Assembly: GCA_963681505.1 (NCBI GenBank)
Contig: OY811971.1
Coordinates: 20,208,138 to 20,272,137 of the forward strand
Length of the DNA: 64,000 bases
Direction of reading: 5' to 3'
From: Eunapius fragilis
Lineage: Eukaryota; Porifera; Demospongiae; Spongillida; Spongillidae
Shown piece by piece: positions 43,741 to 52,951 of this stretch. The first letter of the stretch is position 1; each line of letters opens with the position of its first letter. The notes under the pieces were generated by a model that saw nothing but the letters and a program-made list of their open reading frames with translations, searched no databases and was not told where the DNA came from. Position numbers and translations under genes: made by a program.

Positions 43741-45425
43741 CACTGTGTAAAAAGGGTTGTTATACACGTCGGTATAACATTGTTATACACGCTGTTATAC
43801 ATAATCTGTTATACACATTGCGTATAACTGTGTATAACTGAGTATATGGCCGTGGTCTCACCCGTCAGTTATACACGTTGCGTATAGTCTCATAATTAAT
43901 TGATTTTTAAAACCCACACGTGCGCAAATTATGTCGGTCAAGCTTCAAGTGGAAAGCAACGTACGTTATACTTCTCTTTTACCTAGTAGCTTGGCGCTCA
44001 ATCGTACATTAATTCATGATTTCTTCAGGTCAACAAGTCAATAATTATGTACGGTGTCAATTTTGTATCTTGCTACCCAGTTGCTGAGCGTAAGTGCATC
44101 TAATTGCGGAAGCCCGTAGAGTTTAGTGTACATGTACGTTTATAGAGTTACGGTCTGCGCATCTTTTCAATACACCAGTGGCCTATTTTTTTGTTCTGCA
44201 GGTATGTGTCTTCGTCGCCTTTTTATGTATGGTGTGCAACATTTAGAACATCGCACAGGTTGTTTGAAGCCAAGTGTTGCCTTTCTTACAGGTGACCATA
44301 AAAGTGGCCTCACTGTGCATAGTGCTTCTTATATGCTATGTGTATGATGTGCAACATTTAGAATATCAAACAGGTTGCAATTGTTTGAAGCCAAGTGTTG
44401 CCTTTCTTACAGGATGTCCAACATGGTGTCCATAGAGGGCATGGTTCTTTTAACATCTTGTAAGTGAAATGGTGCTGCTTTGTGTATGATTTGCAACAAT
44501 TAGAAAGTTGTTTGAATCCAAGTGTTGCCTCTCTTTCAGGATGTCTACTATAGTGTCCTCCAAGTGGGTAAAGTTTGCTTTCTGTATGGTTTGCAACATT
44601 TAGAAATATCACACAGGTTGAAGCCAAGTGTTGCCTTTCTTACAGGATGTCCAACATGGTGTCTCTGAGAGTACATGGAGCTTGTGACGTCCTGGCAATG
44701 TGTGGTACGTTCAATGGGTGATGCTTTGTGTATGGTGTGCAACGTTTGGAATATCACACAGGTTGAAGCCAAGTGTTGCAGGATGTCCACCATGGTGGCT
44801 AAAGTGTGCATGGTGCTTTTGACATCTTGCTGATGCATTGTTAGTTCAATGGGCACTGCTCTGCTATGTAATGTGCATTAGAATATTAATATTACACAGG
44901 TTCTAAGAGGTCATGTTGCCTCCCTTACAAGTGCAGGATGACCACCATGGTATGTTATAAGAGTACCTTGTGCTTTCTGATTTCATTGCAATGTGCTGGT
45001 TAGTTTACTGGTACTGTTCGATGTATGGTGTAGAATATCACCAGGTCATTTGCCAACAGGAGGTGGGTGCATTTCTCTACCACTGGACAAGGTGCATCCA
45101 CAAAGAACTAACTTTTATGCTAACCACATCTTGTGTGGTGGACTGTGTGTTTGTTACTTTATCAAAAGTTGTGGGTTCCATAATTGTGTTGCTTGGAAAC
45201 GAGGATTATGAATATCACGAGTGTGTTATACTGCGTTGTTATACATAGGTATACTCAATGTTATACTTCTGTTATACTCGGTGTTATACATTTATTGTTA
45301 TACACACCTGTGTATAGCGTCCCAATACACAATGTTATACTGAAGCGTATAACGTATATAACGTGTGGATAACAGAAGAATACACACGTTATACAGTACT
45401 GTATAACAATGCCTTTTACACTGTG
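43741..45425. mobile_element. Non-autonomous CACTA (EnSpm)-like DNA transposon, 1685 bp
   Basis: The left end CACTGTGTAAAAAGG and the right end, inverted, CACAGTGTAAAAGG are flanked by the 3-bp duplication TGA (43738-43740 and 45426-45428). TIRs beginning CACT and a 3-bp target duplication are the marks of the CACTA superfamily. Subterminal zones (43757-43890 and 45215-45410) carry many copies of GTTATACAC/GTGTATAAC in both orientations, as expected for transposase-binding sites in this group. The interior is a tandem array (44230-45040). No transposase ORF, so it would need one supplied elsewhere. Confidence 0.78.
44230..45040. repeat. Tandem array inside the CACTA-like element
   Basis: Six or seven diverged units of 100-150 bp, each with TGCAACATTTAGAA, AAGCCAAGTGTTGCC, TTTCTTACAGGATGTCCA and CATGGTG. 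The TTTCTTACAG|G string in each unit looks like a splice acceptor. Confidence 0.8.
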
Positions 45426-45826
45426 TGAAGACTGACACAATATTGATGCTTGCACAGGCAGCTAAGCTTCAGTGAAACAGATAACATGCAATCAACTGGC
45501 AGAATCACACATGCATGAATTAGGGAGGGGGGAGTCAAGTTTTTAATAAATGGTATAACTTCATCATATTACTAGATTTTAAATTTGGTTAATATCATGC
45601 ACACGTCTCATTTTGCTGTATTTCACGATGGAGCTTTGTAAGGGTTTTCTATATAGTGAATCAAATTCGAATGATTCAATTTTAGCGGGTCACCTCGTGG
45701 TAACTGCACCGTAAAAGTGGCAAGTGTATACTTCATTTTGGAACATGTTTAGACATTCGTTTACCATGTATTTTGTACTTACTATGTTTCTTCGTGGCGT
45801 TTCTATATATATATAACGGTGGAGTG

Positions 45827-45830
<4 letters not shown>

Positions 45831-45900
<70 letters not shown>
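45831..45900. repeat. GT microsatellite, about 70 bp
   Basis: A pure GT tract directly to the left of the tandem duplication with tRNA-like boxes. Confidence 0.95.
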
Positions 45901-45901
<1 letters not shown>

Positions 45902-46650
45902 CACGTTTTATGGGTTCGAATCCTGCTCGATTTTTTTCCCTTCATCCTTTTTTTTTCTTCTTAGCGATTGTATCGAACGATGTTGTCTGTGTTGTATTAT
46001 TAACTTCTATTCGTGCATGGAATTTTTTTTAGCTTGCATGGCAGTCAATAATATACAGGCAGCTGTTAAGCAATAGGCGCGCAATAGCAGCTGTTACGCA
46101 TTATTATTAGTTTGCAGTTAGGCGTTACGATTAACGTTGGAAAAATACAATTTGACCTAAGTCGCCTGACGTAGAGTGCAAGTGCTTCAAACGGGATATA
46201 TACTGCAAGCAAAGCTGCAACATAACAGTGGAGTATGTGAAGCACGGGTTCGAATCCTGGTGTTTGGGTTCGAATCCTGCATGGTGAGGTCGATTTTTTT
46301 GTTCTTTTTTTTTCTACCTATGTGTGAGACACGTTTTTGGAGTTCGAATCCTGGTGAGGTCAATTTTTTTCCCTTCATCCTTATTTTTTTCCTTCTTAGC
46401 AAGGAGTGCAATTCTATCGAAGGATGTTGTCTGTAACTTTTATTCGTGGGATTTTTTTTTTTAGCTTGCATGGCAGTCAATAATTATAATATACGAGCAG
46501 TTGTTACGCAATAGGCGCGCAATAGTTACGTTTTGTTACGCATTGTTATTAGTTTGCAGTTAGGCGTTACGATTAACGTTGGAAAAATACAATTTGACCT
46601 AAGTCGCCTGACGTAGAGTGCAACTGCTTCAAACGGGATATATACTGCTG
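45902..46650. repeat. Tandem duplication (period about 430 bp) with tRNA B-box-like sequences
   Basis: 45902-46215 and 46330-46650 are collinear, sharing TTTTTTTCCCTTCATCCTT, AGCTTGCATGGCAGTCAATA, AATAGGCGCGCAATAG and GTCGCCTGACGTAGAGTGCA. GGTTCGAATCC, the perfect pol III B-box/T-arm sequence, occurs at 45913, 46247 and 46267, with a one-base variant at 46341. No complete cloverleaf or paired A-box at the right spacing was found, so these are not tRNA genes. A tRNA-derived SINE or tRNA fragment is likely. Confidence 0.65.
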
Positions 46651-47600
46651 CAACAAGCAAACTAGTTATATATAAATCAATTAATTTGTGACGTCATATA
46701 CGCATGGAGGGCACATATTTGATACAAACTCTATGGCATCGCATGTTTGAGCGCCACATATTTGGCGCAATCATAATACATATTTCGTCCATTGAATGAA
46801 ACTCCATCTTTGATTCATATCGGCTACTTATGTTTTTGGATATGGCACATTATTTGATCAAATTTGATATCCGTTGAGTGTGTAGCACTATTGTTCCGAG
46901 TGTGTCAAAAAAGGGTATAATTGGAACAATGCTAAACATACCGGAATAATGGCGTCATTAAACTCATTATCTTAGTGCATTGTTTGGAGCCACTTTTTAC
47001 ACAACCAGAATGAAACGCAGCAACATGGAGAGTCTAGGTATGTAGAAAGGACCTTTCTATACACATACGTACCTAATTATATAATTCAGATGCAGACAGT
47101 TATTTTTTTAACTCAGCGGGAAGGTATTTCTATTGTACGCATGTGCAATTGGGGCGGGAGACTACTATTAGTCTGATTCAAAGTGTTCCCGTCTGGAAGT
47201 TTTTCGAGACATGCCACACCATCCGACATTACGTGCTGACATTGTTCTATATATCAAGATACATTTCAAAGTGGCTCTGTTATAATCTTGCTAGTTTTTC
47301 GAGCACAAAAAGTACGAATATTCGACTTTTTTGCATGGTAGACTGGAACACGACACAACGCTGTCTTGAGAGAAATGCTTTCATTAATAGTGTAGATGCA
47401 CTATATTGCATTCAAAGTAAAGAGTCTAAAACTATGGGATTGTTCAAAGCTCACAGTTGACTGTACTTTATACCCTCCCGCCGCTTCGACCTGACTTAGT
47501 GACACGCCCCCCCCCGCCCCTACACATGCAACATGCATGCATGCATAGATTCAATCTATGATGCATGTTAATACAATGGCAAATCCATGAAAATACATAC
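46651..47600. other. Intergenic stretch with one unassigned open frame
   Basis: 47143-47460 (plus, 105 codons) is open and has ordinary composition, but shows no signal peptide, membrane span or known motif, and lacks visible flanking exons. The rest is A/T-rich and featureless. Confidence 0.3.
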
Positions 47601-47621
47601 GTTTGTCCATTAATTCCTTAC

Positions 47622-47760
47622 CACACACACACACACACATACACACACGCACACGCACGCATGTCACTCACACGTACACACACAAGCGCGCACACGCACA
47701 CGCACACGCACACGCACACACGCACACGCACACACACATACACACACACACGTACACACA
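47622..47760. repeat. CA-rich microsatellite with CG interruptions
   Basis: Imperfect CACACG/CACACA tract of about 140 bp. Open frames of Thr/His and Val/Cys on both strands are repeat artefacts. Confidence 0.9.
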
Positions 47761-47884
47761 GATCACTGCTATATGCATGCACAGGAATACAGAAAAAATA
47801 TTTATAATAAATCATCCTTAAGAAATGGTTTTGAGCCACTGAGAGCCAGCTGGTTGTGCATGGAGCTAGCTGCATGGTTGTGTG

Positions 47885-48315
47885 CATCTGGTTGTGGGAC
47901 CAGAGCTGGTTGTGGGGCCAGGGCTGGTTGTGGGGCCAGGGCTGGTTGTGGGGCCAGAGCTGGTTGTGGTGCCAGAGCTGGTTGTGGAGCCAGAGCTGGT
48001 TGTGGAGCCAGGGCTGGTTGTGTGGCCAGAGCTGGTTGTGGTCCAGGGAATGGAGCCATAGCTGGTTGTGGTGCCAGGGCTGGTTGTGGAGCCAGAGTTG
48101 GTTGTAGGGCCAGGGCTGGCTGTGGAGCCAGGGCTGGTTGTGGGGTCGTGCATGCATGGGGTCAGGGCTGCATGGTTGTGCATGGGCCCAGGATTGGTTC
48201 TGAGGGTAGGGCTGGGACAGGACTGGTTGTGCATGGTGTCAGGGCTGGTTGTGCATGGGGTCGGGGTTGGGTTGTGGGAGTAGGGCTGGTTGTAGATGGG
48301 GTCAGGGCCAGTATG
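47885..48315. repeat. Minisatellite, 18-bp unit
   Basis: About 20 units of GGTTGTGGGGCCAGGGCT with point variants (GGAGCC, CCAGAGCT), then longer, looser units with GTGCATGG. Because the unit is a multiple of three, four frames over both strands stay open, encoding Gly-Cys-Gly-Ala-Arg-Ala or Trp-Leu-Trp-Gly-Gln-Gly type repeats. No splice context or start with a convincing leader favours coding. Confidence 0.8.
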
Positions 48316-48954
48316 TGAAACCATGCAAGCATGCATGGACTTAGAACCCTTCATTTTCTAAAATGCCAGTGTCTGTTGTATAAAACAGTCCGTGCACAAC
48401 TATAACGTAGTACTACTATACTGATTAACCGTTTTGACCTAGTTAATAGGTCTCGTGCACGAACTGTTAACTTTAAAACGTATAACAGAGCGACTTCGAA
48501 AACAAAAAAAATTATCAAGTTCATTCCATGTGCAATACAACGCTATGCGCCGTTGGAGCCAGAAAACTTCCTCAGTTTGTACACAAGCCAATGAGTAATG
48601 ACGTACCGCTAAAAGTGCATATGTTTTAAGTCGCATAGTGTTCGATTGGCTTAAGCTACTATCATGCTACTTGTGGTATCGGATAGAGTACAAGTTTTAT
48701 AACCATAAAACTGCGCCAAATATGCTACCAAGTGTTGTGTTAAAAAAGAGTAGCGCACATTCCAACGTTGTTTGATTGCAATACTTCGTTGCTAAGCACA
48801 CGCAGCCATTTCAATATTTCTGGGCGTAGGTCTTTTTGACCCACGTTAAACAGTAGTGGTAGATCTATTTAAAATTATTTACGGTCCATATCTGAACCTG
48901 CGGCAGCAGGTTCAATATAGGATTGATTGAGGGTTGATGAATGTCATTAATAAA

Positions 48955-49298
48955 ACTTAACTAGCGTCTGGAGGGACAACGGAGAAACGGATTGCTTATC
49001 TCTTTATCGCGGCGGAATGAGAGCACAACGATCTACAGTTCTACGTTTGTTCCGTGTCATAAAACGGTGTGGTTATAGAGAAACAAACAATTTCCTGTTT
49101 CTCGTGCCCAGTCCTAAAATAATTCTCCATCGTCGTCGTCGTCGTCGTCGTCGTCTTCTTCTTCTTCTTCTTCTTCTTCTTCTTCTTCTTCTTCTTCTTC
49201 TTCTTCTTCTTCTTCTTCTTCTTCTTCTTCTTCTTCTTCTTCTTCTTCTTCTTCTTCTTCTTCTTCTTCTTCTTCTTCTTCTTCTTCTTCTTCTTCTT

Positions 49299-49329
<31 letters not shown>

Positions 49330-49420
49330 GGAAGGTATAACTCGAGCTAGGAACGGTTTAGAAGGATGGGAATAGTACCAATCGCTTCGAAATTTACCAG
49401 CACGTTATCCTTACATGTCA
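48955..49420. repeat. Dispersed repeat, copy 3, with giant CTT expansion
   Basis: Flanks GGAGAAACGGATTGCTTATC and GAAGGTATAACTCGAGCTAG…AGGAACGG-type sequence match the family at 10325-10630, where the same position holds only a short GTC/CTT stretch. Here it is expanded to eight or nine CGT/GTC units and about 63 CTT units. Confidence 0.65.
49129..49328. repeat. CGT then CTT trinucleotide repeat, about 200 bp
   Basis: About eight GTC units followed by about 63 uninterrupted CTT units. The poly-leucine frame through it (from 49017) is an artefact of the repeat. Confidence 0.97.
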
Positions 49421-49574
49421 TATAGACACATATCAAGTTCTATTTAATAATGTATGTAATAGATATTTATTAATAATTTTAGGCAGTATAAATACTCTAA
49501 CCTGCACTAAAAATATCTGGTGTTCCTATCGCAGTTTAGTTGTTGCTTTGGCTAGTGAAGTTGTTTTTCTAAAA

Positions 49575-50300
49575 ATGCCTTCGCGTAATCAAAAGAAGAG
49601 ATCTAAGCAACGAGCGGAATACCTCCAAAAGCAAGACGAGAACAAAGCTAAAGCCCGAGCGCTCTACAAGGCCGATCCCGAAAAGAAGAAGGCCTCTGTA
49701 CGCGACAGCTACAAGGCCGATCCCGAAAAGAAGAAGGCCTCTGTACGCGACAGCTACAAGGCCGGTCCCGAAAAGAAGAAGGCCTCTTTACGCGACAGCT
49801 ACAAGGTCGATCCCGAAAAGAAGAAGGCCTCTGTACGCGACAGCTACAACGCAGATATTGAATCTAAGCGATCTGCTAAAAGGTGGCGATATGATGAGGA
49901 CCTCGAGGAGAACCGTGCTGCTAAAAGGCGGCTATAAGAAGAGGACCTCGAGGAGAACCGTGCTGCTAAAAGGCGGCGATATGAAGAGAACCTCGAGGAG
50001 AACCGTGCTGCTAAAAAGCGGCGATATGAAGAGGACCTCGAGGAGAACCGTGCTGCTAAAAGGCGGCGATATGAAGAGGACCTCGAGGAGAACCATGCTG
50101 CTAAAAGGCGGCGATATGAAGAGGACCTCGAGGGAAACCGCGCTGCTAACAGGCAGAAATACGAGGACATTTCAGCTGCCATTAAAGCATCTAAAAGGAG
50201 TCGGTATTGGAATGACCCCGCTGTCCGATTGGCTAAATGTGCTTCCGAGAGGACGCGGTACCGCAGGGGTCACAGCATGCACTACCACTACCACCCAATG
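49575..50300 (+). pseudogene. Lysine-rich repeat protein exon, one in-frame stop
   Basis: The ATG at 49575 has good context (AAAAATGCC). The frame encodes four 15-residue repeats YKADPEKKKASVRDS, then about six 15-residue repeats of AAKRRRYEEDLEENR, and then a non-repeat tail ending HSMHYHYHPM before a donor ATG|GTATGT at 50301. The only disruption is TAA at 49935-49937, where the first second-type repeat has CTATAA instead of CGATAT. From memory, repeat proteins of this kind are numerous in sponge genomes, sometimes joined to helicase-like or other mobile-element domains; that is an inference. Very basic and coiled-coil-prone, nuclear if made. It may be a polymorphic null or a pseudogene. 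A possible further exon with LYEPKSHALMELLSEVN lies at about 50870-50960. Confidence 0.6.
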
Positions 50301-50506
50301 GTATGTTATGGCATGTTGTATTAACATTAAAAAGCTGTGCATGCAACATTTGTAGAGCATAGTCGGGCGGTGTTTGGTCGGGCTTGTCACCCTACTACCT
50401 GACCAAACGCGGTAGTAGGGCCTGCACAACTATGTACAGCACGGATCTGCACAAAACCATTCACTTCACTTGTAAAGCATGCAACTGTGTGTATAACAAT
50501 AGTATA

Positions 50507-50706
50507 CACAACCAATTCTTGAAACGCCGTGACGTGAGCGGTACCCAACTTTGGCGTGACGTTAGCGTATACGGGCCCGTAACAGTGCAAGTAAATGAAT
50601 AATGATATGTTATTCATTTAACAGGGCTATTACGGTCCCGTATACGCTAACGTTACGCCAAAGTTGGGTACCGCTCACGTTACGGGCGGGATAAGAATTG
50701 GTTGTG
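50507..50706. mobile_element. Hairpin MITE with TA target, 200 bp
   Basis: Arms CACAACCAATTCTT…GTGAGCGGTACCCAACTTTG… at the left and their inverted copy at the right, close to identical over about 85 bp, with a short loop near 50610. TA lies on both sides, as for mariner-type MITEs. It sits directly downstream of the lysine-rich repeat exon. Confidence 0.8.
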
Positions 50707-50719
50707 TAGTGTCTATTGT

Positions 50720-51700
50720 TTTAATCTGATGTATAAAAAGGCTTATTTGAAGGCTTCCTTATCTGTCTAGCCATGTACATGTGTTGCAACTATGAATATA
50801 ATTGCAGTTGCAAGGGCTGAGAACTATAGGTGAAATGAAAATAACTGCAACCTTATCCTTCTCCCATATAGCTACTCCTTGTATGAACCCAAATCTCATG
50901 CACTAATGGAGCTTCTAAGTGAAGTAAATGATGCCTTTTGTAAGTCTCATCCATTGCTAGCTCAAAAGGTTGTTATGTGCTAAAATTTTATTGGTCAAAT
51001 TTGAAAAGGCTCCAATCTAAACATGGAGGTGTAGCCTACATGAAGTAAAGATGGATAGTGTGGGAACTCAGGAAGTGAACTACATGACTGCATGGAGATC
51101 TGGGATAACATGGCACCATGTAGATTGATAAGGATATGTATTCAGGTGAGTAATATCTGTGGACAGGGTCTGCAGCTTTATGAGTGTGGGCAGAATGTCT
51201 GAATTTTTCACTACATAAATGTGAGAGTAGAAGTACCTTATGGTAGCTATAACAAATTGATTTGCAAAAGTACAAGACTATTGGCGGCATGTGGTGGCAA
51301 GAAAGTCTGCTGCTAGTGCTGGTGGTGTGTACAATGGACAAAGCACTTGAAATGTACATGAGATTGGCTTAAGTTAGGTGCATGAATACCACACTTTTGC
51401 ATGTATCATGAATTGATAGTTTTAGCACATGCATGCCGTTAATATGATGGAATTGGACCAATAGAAATATAGCACAGTCTGTACACGTGTTAAGGCTTTG
51501 CAGGTATAAAAGTCAGTCATGCACCCGCTGAATTATAGTGCACTTTGCAAAAAGAGGTAAGAATTTAATAATATACTCTATGTGGATTCACGTGTAAACT
51601 TGCTTGAAAAAAGAATAAGGTAAAAAAATTTTAAATCATACTCTCAGTCTCTGTCACGTACATGTAGATGTCAGCTGAAGACCTTACGGGTTTTTTTTAA
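50720..51700. other. Intergenic stretch with one possible exon
   Basis: About 50870-50975 follows an acceptor-like CCATATAG and reads YSLYEPKSHALMELLSEV and NDAFCKSHP, which looks protein-like, but the phase does not join simply to the donor at 50301. Otherwise no gene, array or element. Confidence 0.3.
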
Positions 51701-52171
51701 TCAAGAGGGGTCGGAGGAGGAAGAGGATGACATACATCCTCCGACTCCTCTCCCCTTCACCCCACCACCTCCAGAAGCCCTGCCACTCCTACCACCACCA
51801 GCAGCACTGCCCCCACCACCACTACCAGCAGCGCTACCCCCGCCGGCACCACCAGCATTACCCCCGCCAGCACCACCAGCGCTGCCCCCGCCGGCACCAC
51901 CAGCGCTGACCCCGCCAGCACCACCAGCGCTACCCCCACCGGCACCACCAGCGCTACCCCCGCCGGTGTTCCTGGCGGAACAACAAGCAGGGATAATCCC
52001 GCCACCACCACCACCAGCTGCGCTCCCGCCGGTACCACCGCCGCCTGTGCTCCCTCCCTGGCCTGCATGGCCACTGCCACCCTGGCAGAATGCAGCATGG
52101 CGGGGAGGCCGGGGAGGAGGACATCCCTGCAGGAGACGAGGGCGCGGGCGAGGACAATTAACAATAAACAC
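51701..52171 (-). CDS. Possible glycine/alanine/serine-rich low-complexity protein
   Basis: A 156-codon frame made mainly of GGSAGGAG units with a basic CPRPRPRLLQGCPPPRPP start and an acidic-Ser end (SSSSSSDP). The opposite strand of the same segment is a Pro/Ala/Leu repeat that is open too, because the repeat (about 27 bp: CACCACCAGCGCTGCCCCCG type) is a multiple of three. No signal peptide and no splice evidence decides between strands. It may be only a G/C-rich minisatellite. Confidence 0.25.
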   Translation of the reverse strand: MFIVNCPRPRPRLLQGCPPPRPPRHAAFCQGGSGHAGQGGSTGGGGTGGSAAGGGGGGIIPACCSARNTGGGSAGGAGGGSAGGAGGVSAGGAGGGSAGGAGGGNAGGAGGGSAAGSGGGGSAAGGGRSGRASGGGGVKGRGVGGCMSSSSSSDPS

Positions 52172-52299
52172 TACTACTTCATATAATTATAATTATTATT
52201 ATTGAAGTTATTTGTTATTGCATTACGTGATAAAGGGGATCGTCCAAATTATATATGCTCTTCCTACATTTCATCGACGGTGAAAAAAAACCTATGAAA

Positions 52300-52589
52300 C
52301 AAGTAAATAAAAACATTCTCTAACGAGAGAGTTGTTGGTATATAGGATTGACCAATGGTGGTGTAAAAAGCACGGAAACAAGAGTGACAGAAATTTTACT
52401 GGAAAATTGAAATAGGCCTATATTTAGCACACAATATAACACACATGCCTGAGTAATGGGCTAAATATAGGCCTATTTCAATTTTCCAGTAAAATTTCTG
52501 TCACTCTTGTTTCCGTGCTTTTTACACCACCATTGGTCAATCCTATATACCAACAACTCTCTCGTTAGAGAATGTTTTTATTTACTTGT
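52300..52589. mobile_element. Long-hairpin MITE immediately upstream of P450 copy B
   Basis: Same family as 10897-11171, with ends AAGTAAATAAAAACATTCTC and the inverted copy ending TTTTTATTTACTT. The arms are about 130 bp and nearly identical to each other, including AATATAGGCCTATTTCAATT. The right end lies 32 bp before the copy B start codon, so it probably forms part of the 5' UTR or promoter. It is absent upstream of copy A. Confidence 0.85.
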
Positions 52590-52621
52590 ATTACTGAGGT
52601 TTTTAAATTGGCCTACACTGT

Positions 52622-52901
52622 ATGGCGAACATCATTTTACTAGCTTCGTATGCGCTGATTGGTGTGCTATGTCTGTTGGCATCAGCCTTTAGCTTCTATG
52701 TGCTTTTGATTGTCTATGTGCGTTGGAAGTACTCTCACCTTCCCTCTCCGAGGTCGTCTAGGTATGTTATTGACGAGTCCGATATATGGAAAGTGCGCGT
52801 GAGAGTTCGAGGCCTCCCAGCCTGGGAATGTAGCGAGCGTGCCATCACTCGCAATCTTTTCGACTCGTACTATTCATACATATTGCACACACACAAAAAA
52901 T

Positions 52902-52951
<50 letters not shown>

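Noticed and set aside
44230..45040. Regularly spaced repeats as a CRISPR array
   Set aside because: Units are long, diverged and contiguous, there are no spacers or cas genes, and they lie inside a transposon in an animal genome.
46247..46277. tRNA genes
   Set aside because: B-box sequences are present, but no A-box at proper spacing, no acceptor stem pairing and no anticodon arm could be drawn.
47773..48354. Repeat proteins on both strands (Gly-Cys-Gly-Ala-Arg and Thr-Thr-Ser-Pro-Gly types)
   Set aside because: The 18-bp unit keeps several frames open on both strands; nothing favours one, so it is treated as a minisatellite.
49017..49340. Long poly-leucine open frame
   Set aside because: It is the CTT repeat read in one frame; no splice signals or conserved flanks support coding.
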